A stretch of 64,000 bases of DNA, from the NCBI GenBank assembly GCA_963746605.1, contig CAVVCH010000009.1, forward strand, positions 1 through 64,000, given 5' to 3'. The notes below the pieces were generated by a model, which saw only the letters and a program-made list of their open reading frames with translations, did not search any database and had not been told where the DNA came from. Shown piece after piece: positions 8,855 to 17,083 of this stretch (positions are counted from its first letter, which is position 1; each line of letters starts with the position of its first letter). The translations under genes and the position numbers were made by a program. The DNA comes from CAVQSS01 sp963746605 (GTDB lineage: Bacteria; Desulfobacterota; RBG-13-43-22).

Positions 8855-9313
8855 TTATTTCCTTCTTTTCAAGAATTGCTCCAGTATGGTAAGAAACTCA
8901 TCAAGGAACCGAATCCGCTCCTCAGAAAGCCCCATGAAATAGTCCCGAAAGCCGCCATCCATGGTCTCGTGCCAGTGCAGATGGGCGAAGAAGGCCACTT
9001 TGCCTTTTGTGGAGAGATTCACTATCACCCGCGACGTGTTGGACGGATCGGTCTCTTTCACAATGATCTCTTTGCCTGCCAGCCTTTTCAGTGTTTGTGA
9101 TACCGCACCCTTGGTTATACCTAACCGTTTGGCCAGGGCGGTCACGCTGAGGCCCTCGTTCTGTCCTATTACCTCAATCATGTGGATTTCAGCGCCGGAG
9201 AAGTCTTCCCCGGTTCCGAATTGGCGCGGCTTTTTGTCCAACTGCTCCCAGAGTTTTGCCACCCTGCCGAATTTCCCAACAAGTGAAAACCTGGATGCGT
9301 TCGATTTGTTCAT
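8855..9313 (-). CDS. MarR family transcriptional regulator
   Basis: A 152-residue winged-helix regulator. The HTH segment reads LSVTALAKRLGITKGAVSQTLKRLAGKEII, and the wing follows (NLSTKGKVAFFAHLHWHE). MarR proteins bind dyads as dimers and usually release DNA when they bind a phenolic or oxidant ligand. It is the first gene of a minus-strand operon with the methyltransferase and a membrane protein, and dyads at 8820-8840 and 9323-9338 are candidate operators. No strong ribosome binding site is visible before the ATG. Confidence 0.88.
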   Translation of the reverse strand: MNKSNASRFSLVGKFGRVAKLWEQLDKKPRQFGTGEDFSGAEIHMIEVIGQNEGLSVTALAKRLGITKGAVSQTLKRLAGKEIIVKETDPSNTSRVIVNLSTKGKVAFFAHLHWHETMDGGFRDYFMGLSEERIRFLDEFLTILEQFLKRRK

Positions 9314-9932
9314 TGAGTAATAAGCGTATATTACCTAAACATTCTTGTCAAGCAAAAAGTGCCCCGTTTCAGACCTTCCGCCAGGAGAGAAATTTTCTCC
9401 TTCTTTCGAGTCGGAGCTGCCTCTATTCGACAGATCAACCAGATCGTAAAAGAGCAGCATATCTCTTCCGGCATTCCGGACAAAAAATCCGGGCCCCTTA
9501 CGGTCCGTGTCCGCCAGAGTATTAGAGAAAAACATCACGCAGGAAGGCTTCCGGCAATGATGGAGTTGCGTTTTAAATGCCGGACTGGGTGCGGGAGGGG
9601 ATGAACCCCTCCCCTACACTCGACTCCTTGTCCCCTCGAGCCCCGTTATCGGTTATTTTCGTGGTAACCCCCATGCCCGATGCCCGGGGTGGGCACCGCG
9701 CGGCATGTGAATAAGGATTGACCAGGTTCGTCATTCCGGACAAGCGAAGCGCGATCCGGAATCCAGCCTCGGAATAGCTCTGGAAGTTCTGGATACCGGA
9801 TCAAGTCCGGTATGACGACCCCGGGAAAGGCATAAAAAGCTGTGTTCGACTTTGTGTACATACTACCCCCCTGCTCCGGGCGGGCACTCGCAACGCATGA
9901 AAACATTACTCCCTACACCCTCCCCGAAACCC
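9314..9932. other. 619-bp intergenic region without a convincing gene
   Basis: No reading frame here looks protein-like enough to call. One minus-strand frame at 9335-9538 has an ATG but no ribosome binding site and no recognisable family. The region holds the start side of marR, a dyad at 9323-9338 and a REP-like element at 9728-9818. Confidence 0.5.
9728..9818. repeat. REP-like inverted repeat (CATTCCGGAC type)
   Basis: The left arm begins TCGTCATTCCGGAC and continues to ATCCGGAATCCA. The right arm is its imperfect reverse complement, ending GTCCGGTATGACGA. The two halves each contain a CCGGA...TCCGG dyad, so a double hairpin is possible. Elements with the core CATTCCGGACAAGCG are dispersed repeats in several proteobacteria. 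It lies between marR and the rhodanese-ferritin gene. Confidence 0.7.
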
Positions 9933-10784
9933 TTAACCCCTCTTTTCCGTATTAATCGTTTCATCCAGCAGCCGGCCCAGGGCGGCCAGGTGGGCCTTTT
10001 CCTCGTCCCCCAGGCGGAACAGGACTTTCTTCGTTTCCCGGTCCTCCATCTTTCCCGCGAACCGCAGGTAGAGATCCAGGGCCTGGGTCTCCAGCATCAG
10101 GGACAGATCGAGGAGGTCCGTTTCAGTATGCAAGCGCGGTTCGTTTTCCCGGACGAATTCCTCAAACTGGAAACCGCCCTCCAGGACCGGCGAAGGGGCG
10201 GCTGTAGGTCGGGACTCCGCCCCCCCGGAGGAAAGCGCCAATCCTTGGTAGGCTTTTTTAAGCAGTTCCTGGTGTTTCTCCTCCGCGGCGGCCAGGAGCC
10301 GGAAAAGGTCTTGTAATCTCCCTTCGGGCTGCCGCTGTCCGAAGGTGGAATAAAAGCGGCGCAGGGCCTCCTCCATGCCGTAGGCCAGGACGATCGTTTC
10401 TCCCGGGCTTTCATCCCCCCGGATCAGGTCCAGATTCAGCTCCACCGGGCCCACCGCCTTGACCCCCTGCCAGGCCTTGATGCCCCCTTTGAGATTGTAG
10501 ACTTCCTTGAACCCCTGCCCTGAAAGGAATTGAGCCGCCACGCGGCTCCGCCCGCCCACCGCTCAATAAACGAGGACCGGTTTTTCGGGGTCCAACTCCT
10601 TCAAGGAATTGGGCAAGGCGGCCATGGGGACCAGCCGGGCCCCGGGGAGGTGTTCCTCCTCGTATTCTCCGGGCTGGCGAACATCCAGCAGGGTATAGGA
10701 ACCCTCCGCCCATTGGGCTATCAAGGCCTTGGCCTCTTCGGGCGTTATCGCTTTAACCGGCTTGAACAATTGCTTCCAGAGCAT
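9933..10784 (-). CDS. Rhodanese-ferritin fusion, probable selenoprotein (Sec at TGA 10563-10565)
   Basis: Reading through one TGA gives a 283-residue protein. Residues 10-105 form a rhodanese domain: LLDVRQPGEYEEEHLPGA, then KPVLVY, then the loop [TGA]-AVGGR, then YNLKGGIKAW. The TGA is codon 74, exactly the catalytic cysteine of the Cys-x4-Arg loop. The rest is a ferritin-like di-iron domain with EEKH (168-171) and EEKAH (261-265) motifs. Both halves are in one frame with no other stop. A 7-bp stem with a GUG loop begins 14 bases after the TGA, as in bacterial SECIS elements. The ATG follows AAAGGAAA. The gene is the last of an apparent operon with the desaturase-like and YyaL-like genes. 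Genes here also end in TGA, so it is a normal stop codon in this genome. A cysteine-to-stop mutation is the alternative. Confidence 0.82.
10532..10548 (-). promoter_or_regulatory. Candidate bacterial SECIS stem-loop
   Basis: The stem GAGCCGC/GCGGCUC has no mismatch and a three-base loop, GUG. The loop starts 22 bases after the UGA. Known bacterial SECIS hairpins lie immediately downstream of UGA and carry a G early in a small loop roughly 16-37 bases away, so position and shape both fit. It would recruit SelB with Sec-tRNA. Confidence 0.7.
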
Positions 10785-10824
10785 TGCCGCGTTTCCTTTC
10801 TTTTGGGACGGAGCAAGAATCAGA

Positions 10825-11613
10825 TCAACGTATCGGCTTGGTAAAAGGCATGACCAGCAAATGGGGGATCCGTACCTTTTCGGCCCGGGGATAGGCCCCG
10901 ACGCCGATCTTGATCCGGGACTGGTCCAGGTTATACAGGAAGGTGCCCAGTCCTTTGTCCCAGATGGACAGGATGGTCCCGTAGTTGGTGTTCCTTTCTT
11001 TGATGACCACCGAATGGTGAATGCGGTGCATGGAGGGCGGCACAAACAAAACTAGCCAGATCCTTTCCAGCCACGCCGGTAGGCGGATGTTGCTGTGCTG
11101 AAACTGGGAGGTCAGAACGACCAGGATCTCGAAAAGGATCAATCCCACCAGTTCGGCCCCCAGGAAAAAGACCAGGGAAAGCTTGATCATCGCGGAGATG
11201 GTCAACTCCCCCAGGTGAAACCGGGAGGCGGTGGAGACGTCCAGATTCAGATCGCTGTGGTGGACCCGGTGGAAGCGCCAGAACAAAGGCATTTCGTGGT
11301 TGAGGAAATGCCAAAGGTAGAGCATGAAATCCAGGAAGAGGACGGTGATGAGAATTTGCAGCCAACCGGGAAGATTGACCAGGTGGAAAACCCCCAACCG
11401 ATTCTGGGTCACATACTGGGCGGCCTTGAAAATCGGAACGGCGAACATCAGGTTTAAGAGGAGGCCGTTGAAAACGGCCAAGCCGATGTTGTCCAGCCAC
11501 CGCCGGGCCTTGGAAACGCTGGAAGGCCGATAAGGGATCAGCCGCTCCAGGAGCAGGTAAAAGGCCAGACCGCCCCAGAAGAAAAGCAGATTGATCGCTT
11601 TCAGTTCCAGCAT
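10825..11613 (-). CDS. Sterol desaturase / fatty acid hydroxylase family protein
   Basis: A 262-residue membrane protein with the family's histidine clusters for a di-iron centre: HFLNH near residue 110, HRVHHS near 125 and MHRIHHS near 200. Membrane helices surround them. These enzymes hydroxylate or desaturate lipids with O2, which is odd for an anaerobe; the actual substrate is unknown. It lies 20 bp downstream of the YyaL-like gene and 40 bp upstream of the rhodanese-ferritin gene on the same strand, so the three are probably co-transcribed. Confidence 0.85.
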   Translation of the reverse strand: MLELKAINLLFFWGGLAFYLLLERLIPYRPSSVSKARRWLDNIGLAVFNGLLLNLMFAVPIFKAAQYVTQNRLGVFHLVNLPGWLQILITVLFLDFMLYLWHFLNHEMPLFWRFHRVHHSDLNLDVSTASRFHLGELTISAMIKLSLVFFLGAELVGLILFEILVVLTSQFQHSNIRLPAWLERIWLVLFVPPSMHRIHHSVVIKERNTNYGTILSIWDKGLGTFLYNLDQSRIKIGVGAYPRAEKVRIPHLLVMPFTKPIR

Positions 11614-11633
11614 AGCTCGAATCCGCCGAGCGA

Positions 11634-13709
11634 TCAGACCAGCGGCAGAAAGGCCTGCAGCTCCGAAAACTCCGAGAGGGGCCGGTGACAGGTGTATTGC
11701 TCGCAGATATAGGCCTGAGGCCGGCCGGCAGCCGGAACCATCCCTTGTACAAAAGGGGCGATTCGCGCCAGCCGTTCCCCCTCCAGCCCGGGAGATTTGA
11801 ACAGCAGGACCTTGTTGGGCAGAAAAGCCTGCCGAATGGCCCGGATCATGGCCAGGGAGGTCGGGTTCTCGGGATCCCCGGCGATGACCATTTCCCGGGC
11901 AGGTCCCACCACCCAGTCCACGCCATTCAAGAATTGAGTGTAGGCCTGAGGGGCCTCCCCTACGGTGGTTGCAAAGGCCCGGATCAGCCTCTCGGCCTTC
12001 TCTTCCCAGACCGTTTCGCCGGTAATCCGGAAGAGCCGGAGGAGATTGAGCAGGGCCACGGAATTTCCCGAGGGCGCCGCCCCGTCGTAGACCTCTTTTT
12101 CCCGGGTGATTAAATTTTCTCCGTCCCGGGCGGTGAAGAAAAACCCGCCCTGATCATTGTCCCAGAAAAGAGACGTCATCTCCCGGTTGAGGGCGACGGC
12201 GGCTGCTAGAAAATATAGGTCCCAGGTGGCCTCGTAGAGCTCGATCAGGCCCCAGATAAAAAAGGCGTAATCCTCGAGATAGCCCGGGTTGGCCAGGTGA
12301 CCATCCCGGAACCTCCGGTACAGCCTGCCTTCGGGGGTCCTCATCCGCTCCAGGATAAACCGGGCCGAGCGGGCCGCCGCCCGGGCATAGGCCGGTTCAT
12401 CCAGGGCCTGGGCCCCCTTGGCCAGGGCGGCGATCATCAAACCGTTCCAGGCGGTTAAAATCTTGTCATCTTTCAAGGGGTGGATCCGGCCTTCCCGGAC
12501 CTCGAACAGCCTTTGCCGGGCCTCTTCCAGGGTTTTTTCCAGTTCCGCCGGATTCATTTTCTCCCGTTCGGCGCATTGCGCCAGAGGCAGCGGCAGGTTC
12601 GGTATGCTTTTGCCTTCGAAGTTGCCCCCCGGCTTGATGTCATAACACCGGCAATAAAGGCCCCCCCGCTCCTCTCCCAGGATCTTTTTCACTTCCTCCG
12701 GCGTCCAGACGTAAAACACCCCTTCGTGCCCTTCGCTGTCGGCATCTTCCGCCGAATAAAAACCGCCTTCCGGGTCGGTCATATCCCTGAGAACATAGGT
12801 AAAGATCTCCCGGGTGACCCGGGCCGTGAAAGGTTCCCTCCAGGCCTGAAAGGCCTCGGTGTAGGCCATGGCCAGCAGGGCCTGGTCGTAGAGCATCTTC
12901 TCGAAATGGGGAACGAGCCATTGGGCATCCACGGAATACCGGTGAAACCCCAGTCCGACGTGGTCGAAAACCCCCCCGAGGCGCATGGCCTCCAGGGTCT
13001 TGGTCACGATCGGCCGCGCCTGGGAATCCGGATGGCGCCGGTCCCAGCGAATCAGAAAAGTCAGATGGTGGGGGGTAGGAAATTTCGGGGCCGCGCCGAA
13101 TCCCCCCCAGCGGGCGTCGAAGGATCTCCGAAGCTGGTCGTACCCCGCTTCCAGCGTAGCCGCATCCAGGCGCACCTCCGGGCCGGCCGGAGTCGAACGG
13201 GATTGGAGGGCATAGGTGATTTCCTCGCCGGCCTGAAAGACCCGCTCCCGGTCTTTTTTCCAGAGGGCGGCGATCTGCTGGAGGAGTTCCGTAAAACCCG
13301 ACATGCCCATCCGGGCTGTTTTCGGAAAATAGGTGCCGGCGAAAAAGGGTTTTCCTTCCGGGGTCAGGAAGACGGAAAGGGGCCAGCCGCCCCGGCCGGT
13401 CAGGGACTGGCAGGCGGTCATATAAATCTGGTCCAGGTCCGGCCGTTCTTCCCGGTCCACCTTGACGGCTACGTAATCCTGATTGAGCAGGCGGGCCACC
13501 CCTTCATCCTCGAAGGATTCGTGGGCCATGACATGACACCAGTGGCAGGTGGCGTAGCCGATGGAGAGAAAAATCGGCTTGTCTTCCCTCTTGGCCTTGC
13601 CAAAGGCCTCTTCCCCCCAGGGATACCAGTCAACTGGATTGTGCGCGTGTTGCAGAAGGTAGGGGCTTTTCTCCCCGGCCAGACGGTTGGTGAACGGTTC
13701 GGCGGCCAT
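11634..13709 (-). CDS. Thioredoxin-domain protein of the YyaL/SPATA20 family
   Basis: A 691-residue cytosolic protein. The N-terminal thioredoxin-like domain (DUF255) starts NRLAGEKSPYLLQHAHNPVDW and carries the redox motif CHWC in ATCHWCHVMAHESF. A long alpha/alpha toroid of the six-hairpin glycosidase type follows. Length and both domains match the family, whose biochemical role is unsettled. The start follows AAGGAGG. It is the first gene of the operon leading to the desaturase-like and rhodanese-ferritin genes. Confidence 0.92.
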   Translation of the reverse strand: MAAEPFTNRLAGEKSPYLLQHAHNPVDWYPWGEEAFGKAKREDKPIFLSIGYATCHWCHVMAHESFEDEGVARLLNQDYVAVKVDREERPDLDQIYMTACQSLTGRGGWPLSVFLTPEGKPFFAGTYFPKTARMGMSGFTELLQQIAALWKKDRERVFQAGEEITYALQSRSTPAGPEVRLDAATLEAGYDQLRRSFDARWGGFGAAPKFPTPHHLTFLIRWDRRHPDSQARPIVTKTLEAMRLGGVFDHVGLGFHRYSVDAQWLVPHFEKMLYDQALLAMAYTEAFQAWREPFTARVTREIFTYVLRDMTDPEGGFYSAEDADSEGHEGVFYVWTPEEVKKILGEERGGLYCRCYDIKPGGNFEGKSIPNLPLPLAQCAEREKMNPAELEKTLEEARQRLFEVREGRIHPLKDDKILTAWNGLMIAALAKGAQALDEPAYARAAARSARFILERMRTPEGRLYRRFRDGHLANPGYLEDYAFFIWGLIELYEATWDLYFLAAAVALNREMTSLFWDNDQGGFFFTARDGENLITREKEVYDGAAPSGNSVALLNLLRLFRITGETVWEEKAERLIRAFATTVGEAPQAYTQFLNGVDWVVGPAREMVIAGDPENPTSLAMIRAIRQAFLPNKVLLFKSPGLEGERLARIAPFVQGMVPAAGRPQAYICEQYTCHRPLSEFSELQAFLPLV

Positions 13710-13794
13710 GGTCCCTCCTTAAAAGGGGTCGGAAAAATCAGTGGGCGGGGAGGCCGATTCGGGGCCCCTCCGCCCTATGATTTTGAAGATATTT

Positions 13795-13998
13795 TTAGCG
13801 TATGGGCGGGGGGTCGGCCGCCCCTTCCAGAGTGCATTGAGTGAAATCGATTTCCTGCTGGCAACCTTTGCAAAAATGTTTTCGGTCAAACTCATCGGAG
13901 AATATCTCCGCCTCCCGGCCGCAGTTAGGACATTTGCAGGAAAAGGATTTCAGATGTTTCATACTTTCAAATCCCGGACAATGCATGGGTGTAGTCAT
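13795..13998 (-). CDS. Small zinc-ribbon protein
   Basis: A 67-residue protein with two Cys pairs, CPNC and CKGC, separated by 17 residues, plus another Cys near the N-terminus and one near the C-terminus. This suggests a treble-clef or ribbon zinc site. No known family is recognised. The start follows AGGAGG. It lies between the FMN reductase gene and the YyaL-like gene, on the same strand as both. Confidence 0.7.
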   Translation of the reverse strand: MTTPMHCPGFESMKHLKSFSCKCPNCGREAEIFSDEFDRKHFCKGCQQEIDFTQCTLEGAADPPPIR

Positions 13999-14044
13999 AG
14001 TTCCTCCTTCAGATTAGTTTCGCCTGAATTTATACGTCAATTGA

Positions 14045-14644
14045 TTATTGCTTATTAATGTCCGTGCTCCCTTGGACGGCTTTCACCCCCAAGTCATAAG
14101 CTTCCCGGAGGGCCGCCGGGTTATCCTTGATGTTTCCCTTATATTCAATCCCCTTATAAAACAGGCCGCCTTCGTAGGTCATATCCAGGGCGTCAAAAAA
14201 ATACTTGGCCATCATCTGCGATCCATCAAAAAGGGTCTTGCCCTTGGTGGCCCCTACGGCGATCAGATAGCCCTTTCCATGGTCGTACCGTTTTCGCTGC
14301 TCGGGCGTCTTTTTTTCCAACAACCGTTTGGACCACATGGCCTGAACGCGATCCACCACGGCCTTTAACTGGGCGGTGACCCCGTAAAAAAATATGGGGG
14401 AGGAAAGGATGGTAACCCGGGCCTCCTCCAGCAAGGGATACACCCGCGTCATGTCATCCTGGACCACGCAAATGCCCGTCAGCGTGCAACCGCCGCATTC
14501 CAGACAACCGGACATCTTCAGGTCTCGCGCGTATACCTTTTCAACGGCCGCCCCGGCCGATCGTGCCCCCTCCAGCGCTTGATCCAGGAGCAGGTCGCTG
14601 TTTCCCCCGGGACGGGGACTGCCGTATATCCCCAGGACCGTCAT
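14045..14644 (-). CDS. Flavodoxin family NAD(P)H-dependent FMN reductase
   Basis: A 199-residue flavoprotein starting MTVLGIYGSPRPGGNSD, which is the FMN phosphate-binding loop of the family. Four Cys in GCLECGGCTLTGIC near residues 52-65 are typical of the iron-sulfur flavoprotein-like subgroup, although the spacing is not a classic 4Fe-4S motif. The ATG at 14644 overlaps the preceding gene's stop as ATGA, which favours it over an upstream in-frame start and suggests translational coupling. It probably transfers electrons between NAD(P)H or ferredoxin and small redox partners. Confidence 0.85.
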   Translation of the reverse strand: MTVLGIYGSPRPGGNSDLLLDQALEGARSAGAAVEKVYARDLKMSGCLECGGCTLTGICVVQDDMTRVYPLLEEARVTILSSPIFFYGVTAQLKAVVDRVQAMWSKRLLEKKTPEQRKRYDHGKGYLIAVGATKGKTLFDGSQMMAKYFFDALDMTYEGGLFYKGIEYKGNIKDNPAALREAYDLGVKAVQGSTDINKQ

Positions 14645-14832
14645 TGACCGGGAGCTTCCTCTTCGGCCACCACCCGTCCCCGGTGCTTGGTGCCGCACAG
14701 GGGGCAGAGGATGTCGATCTCTTTTTCATCGCCGATGAATTTTTCCCTCAACTTTTCCGGACCTAAAAAGGTTACATCGCCGCAGGCGCAGGCCGGGCAC
14801 TCCGCTCGAACCTTGTATTTCTTCTTGGACAT
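14641..14832 (-). CDS. Small zinc-ribbon protein
   Basis: A 63-residue protein with two Cys pairs (CPACAC near residues 13-18 and CPLC near residue 43), likely one structural zinc site. The function is unknown. Its start overlaps the stop of the rubredoxin-like gene (TAATG) and its stop overlaps the start of the FMN reductase (ATGA). The three are therefore tightly coupled and probably act together. Confidence 0.75.
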   Translation of the reverse strand: MSKKKYKVRAECPACACGDVTFLGPEKLREKFIGDEKEIDILCPLCGTKHRGRVVAEEEAPGQ

Positions 14833-15005
14833 TAGGAATCTCCCTTCAGACGATCATCAGAACCGGTAAAACCACATTCCGGAATATAACAGGTCACATT
14901 GACGAATTCGCAGGTTTCTTTACAGGCCGGGCATTTTTCCGGCGGCACATCGGCCTTCAGGGTATACCCGCATTTGCTGCATTTCCACTCGTTCAATTTC
15001 TCCAC
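14832..15005 (-). CDS. Rubredoxin-like iron protein
   Basis: A 57-residue protein: EWKCSKCGYTL, then CPACKETC, then CYIPECGF. The first two Cys pairs form a rubredoxin-like site as in rubrerythrin tails; extra Cys residues follow. The start could be GTG at 15005 or TTG at 14996; the G-rich stretch GGGGGTGGAG serves either poorly or well. The preceding HEAT-like gene runs into it out of frame. If one G of the run at 15005-15009 is an error, both would be a single protein ending in this domain. It probably carries electrons in the redox cluster. Confidence 0.75.
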   Translation of the reverse strand: MEKLNEWKCSKCGYTLKADVPPEKCPACKETCEFVNVTCYIPECGFTGSDDRLKGDS

Positions 15006-15685
15006 CCCCTTTTCGTAAAGATCTTTTAATTTTCTTTTTGATTCGCTCCACCACTTCGCTAAAAGCTATGTTTTTTACTTCGTCTCCGGCCATTAGATTA
15101 ATCATTTGCTCGCCCGTTGGCAAGTCATCCAGAAGCGGAAGGGCTTCCCAGACGCCCAACTCCCCGAGAGTCCAGACCGTCATGGCCAGGAGGCCGCCCT
15201 GAGCCTGTTTCAACAAGGTAAACAAGGCCTTCTTGATGCACTCCCGATCCTCGGGGGCGAACTCCTTGACCCGACCCAAGGCCCAGACCAGCCCCTGCTG
15301 CAGGGCTTCATGGTCCAGGCAATTCTCCGGGTTCACCAGGTAACCGGTCAGGATGCAAGCGTATTCGCGGGCCAGGTCCGGCTGATGGGCCAGGATCTCC
15401 CCGAAAGCCTCGGGCATCCCCCAACCGATCCCCCCGCTCTCTTCATTCAGGTTCCAGATCAACTGCCGCAAGACCCGCCGGGCCTGCTCCGGGTTTATCA
15501 GGTAGAGACGGGCCGTAACCAGTCCCAAACCCCTTGATCGCCCTCCACCGGGTAATTTCATCGAGTTCGGCGGCCAGGCTGATCAGGATATTACCGGTCT
15601 TGCCGCCGTGCCGTGCGGCCAGTTCCACCAGCCCCGCATAATCTTCCCCGGCCAGGAGGGATTTAACTTCTTCTTTGAATTTCAA
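14920..15685 (-). CDS. DVU0298-like HEAT-repeat protein (frameshift at 15530-15533)
   Basis: The first part, from 15685, reads MKFKEEVKSLLAGEDYAGLV to TRWRAIKG. After a run of four Gs the frame must drop one base to continue LGLVTARLYLINPEQARRVL. The joined protein of roughly 225 helical residues, with HEAT-like pairs such as LLAMTVWTLGELGVWEALPLL, resembles the DVU0298 family of sulfate reducers and relatives (recalled from family naming, not searched). The C-terminal 30 residues overlap the rubredoxin-like gene, so the true end is uncertain and may be a fusion. The role is unknown; helical repeats suggest a scaffold. Confidence 0.6.
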
Positions 15686-16295
15686 CTACTTTTCCAGTTT
15701 ATCCAACTCCCCGATCAACACTTCGAGGCGCGGCCGCTGGTTGATGTCATGGACGTCGATATAGCGGATGATCCCTTTCTTGTCGATGACCAACAAGGCC
15801 CGCTCGGAGGTGCCGTCGGAGCGAAGCACCCCGTAGCGTTCAGCCACCGCCCCGTGCGGATAGAAATCGGAGAGGACCGGAAACCAGAGCCGCCCCATCT
15901 GGTTGGTCCAGGAAAACAGGGTCGGTAGGTTGTCGACGGTGATCCCGAGCAGCACGGCGTTGCGCTCGGCAAAAAGGTCCTTGGCCAGGTTGTACCCGGG
16001 CCATTGGTCGGAGCAGACCGGCGTCCAGGCAGCGGGAACAAAGGATAGGACTACATTTTGCCGGTCGAGAAAACGGCTCAGGGTGATTTTCTCACCCGAA
16101 ACGGCGGGCAAGGTAAAATCCGGGGCCTTCTCCCCGACCTTGACCCGGAGCCGGCTGTCCACCGGTTTTAGCGGTCCGACCTGATAGATGTTTTCTTTAA
16201 AGGCCTCGGACCGGGACCAGGCCGGTCCGGGCTGAAGGGCCAGCAAAAAACCTCCGTGCCATAAGGAATACGGTAATGGTTTTCAGAGTTGCCAT
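15686..16295 (-). CDS. Peroxiredoxin (AhpC/TSA type), frameshift in the leader at 16245-16250
   Basis: A thioredoxin-fold peroxidase: VGEKAPDFTLPAVSG, then the peroxidatic Cys in PAAWTPVCSDQW, then FPVLSDFYPHGAVAERYGV. It reduces H2O2 or organic peroxides. An ATG at 16295 has a good ribosome binding site (AGGAG) and starts a hydrophobic leader, MATLKTITVFLMAR, but its frame joins the peroxiredoxin only if one T of a six-T run is removed. The leader suggests export, in line with the thioredoxin-like protein just upstream. Without the correction, translation would begin at TTG 16246 and the protein would be cytosolic. Confidence 0.85.
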
Positions 16296-16304
16296 GGGAG
16301 TCTC

Positions 16305-16884
16305 CTATCTGAGTTCGGAGGCCTTGACCAGCATTTCCAAAAAGGATTCGACTTCTTTGAATCCGGCCAGCTCCGAATAGACCACCCTTGGGGCCTCTGC
16401 TTTCCCCAGTTTAACCGCGATAAAATAGGGGGTCCGGGTTTCGCCCAGGGCCTTGTGGAGGGTGAAATCCTCATCCGGCAGCAGACGGGAAAGGCACGGT
16501 ATAGGTCTTCTTGAAAACGTCTACCTCAAAAGGGCTGTTTCCGGCACCGATGCCGATCATCTTGATCTTTCCCTTTAATTGGGGGTTGTTTTCAATGGCC
16601 CGATAGAGTTCGTTGAGACCCGGGGCATCCTTCTGACAAAAGGGGCAGTACATGCTGAAGACCTCGATCAGGGCCACCTGGGCTTTGATCTGGGAAATCT
16701 TAAAAGCCCCGGTCCCGGAAAGCCCCAGATAATTCTTTTCATCCACACTCTTCGGAGCGGGCAACATCAGGGCCGGGAAAGGTTCCCCCTTGGCCGGAGG
16801 GCCAGCCGCCGCCTGCCCGGCCGGGGGGACAAGCCATCCGGCAGCCAGAAAGATCCCCACTAAGAATAGCAGCATTCGTTTCAT
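16305..16884 (-). CDS. Periplasmic thioredoxin-like protein (TlpA type), frameshift at 16497-16499
   Basis: It has a signal peptide (MKRMLLFLVGIFLAAGWL to GQAAA) and a thioredoxin fold with redox motif CPFC in VFSMYCPFCQKDAP. After YTVPF the frame ends in a premature TGA. Removing one base of the run TTTCCC restores RLLPDEDFTLHKALGETRTP up to a TAG at 16305, giving a normal-length domain. It is probably a thiol reductant or the partner of the peroxiredoxin that starts 9 bp after its stop. Confidence 0.8.
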
Positions 16885-16908
16885 CGTCCGCTCCCTCTCT
16901 TCTCCTCT

Positions 16909-17070
16909 TTAGTCCTCCGGACTGAACGCGTCTTTCCCGACACCACACAACGGGCAGAGCCAGTCGGCCGGGACATCTTCAAAGGCCGTTCCCGGAGCCA
17001 CCCCGTTATCCGGATCGCCGGCGACCGGGTCATAAACATATCCACAGACGTCACAAACGTATTTTTTCAT
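16909..17070 (-). CDS. Rubredoxin
   Basis: A 53-residue rubredoxin too short to stand out by length: MKKYVCDVCGYVYDP, the G-D-P-D-N-G-V-A-P-G-T-F loop region, then DWLCPLCGVGKDAF. Both C-x2-C-G pairs that hold the single Fe are present. It is a cytosolic one-electron carrier that in anaerobes feeds rubrerythrin, superoxide reductase or oxygen reductases. It lies between the octaheme cytochrome and the thioredoxin-like gene on the same strand, 14 bp after the cytochrome stop. Confidence 0.96.
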   Translation of the reverse strand: MKKYVCDVCGYVYDPVAGDPDNGVAPGTAFEDVPADWLCPLCGVGKDAFSPED

Positions 17071-17083
17071 TTCCAAGCCCTCC

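Noticed and set aside
12480..13844. Long plus-strand open frame opposite the YyaL-like gene
   Set aside because: It is antisense to a clear family member and its translation lacks domain features; high G+C gives long antisense frames.
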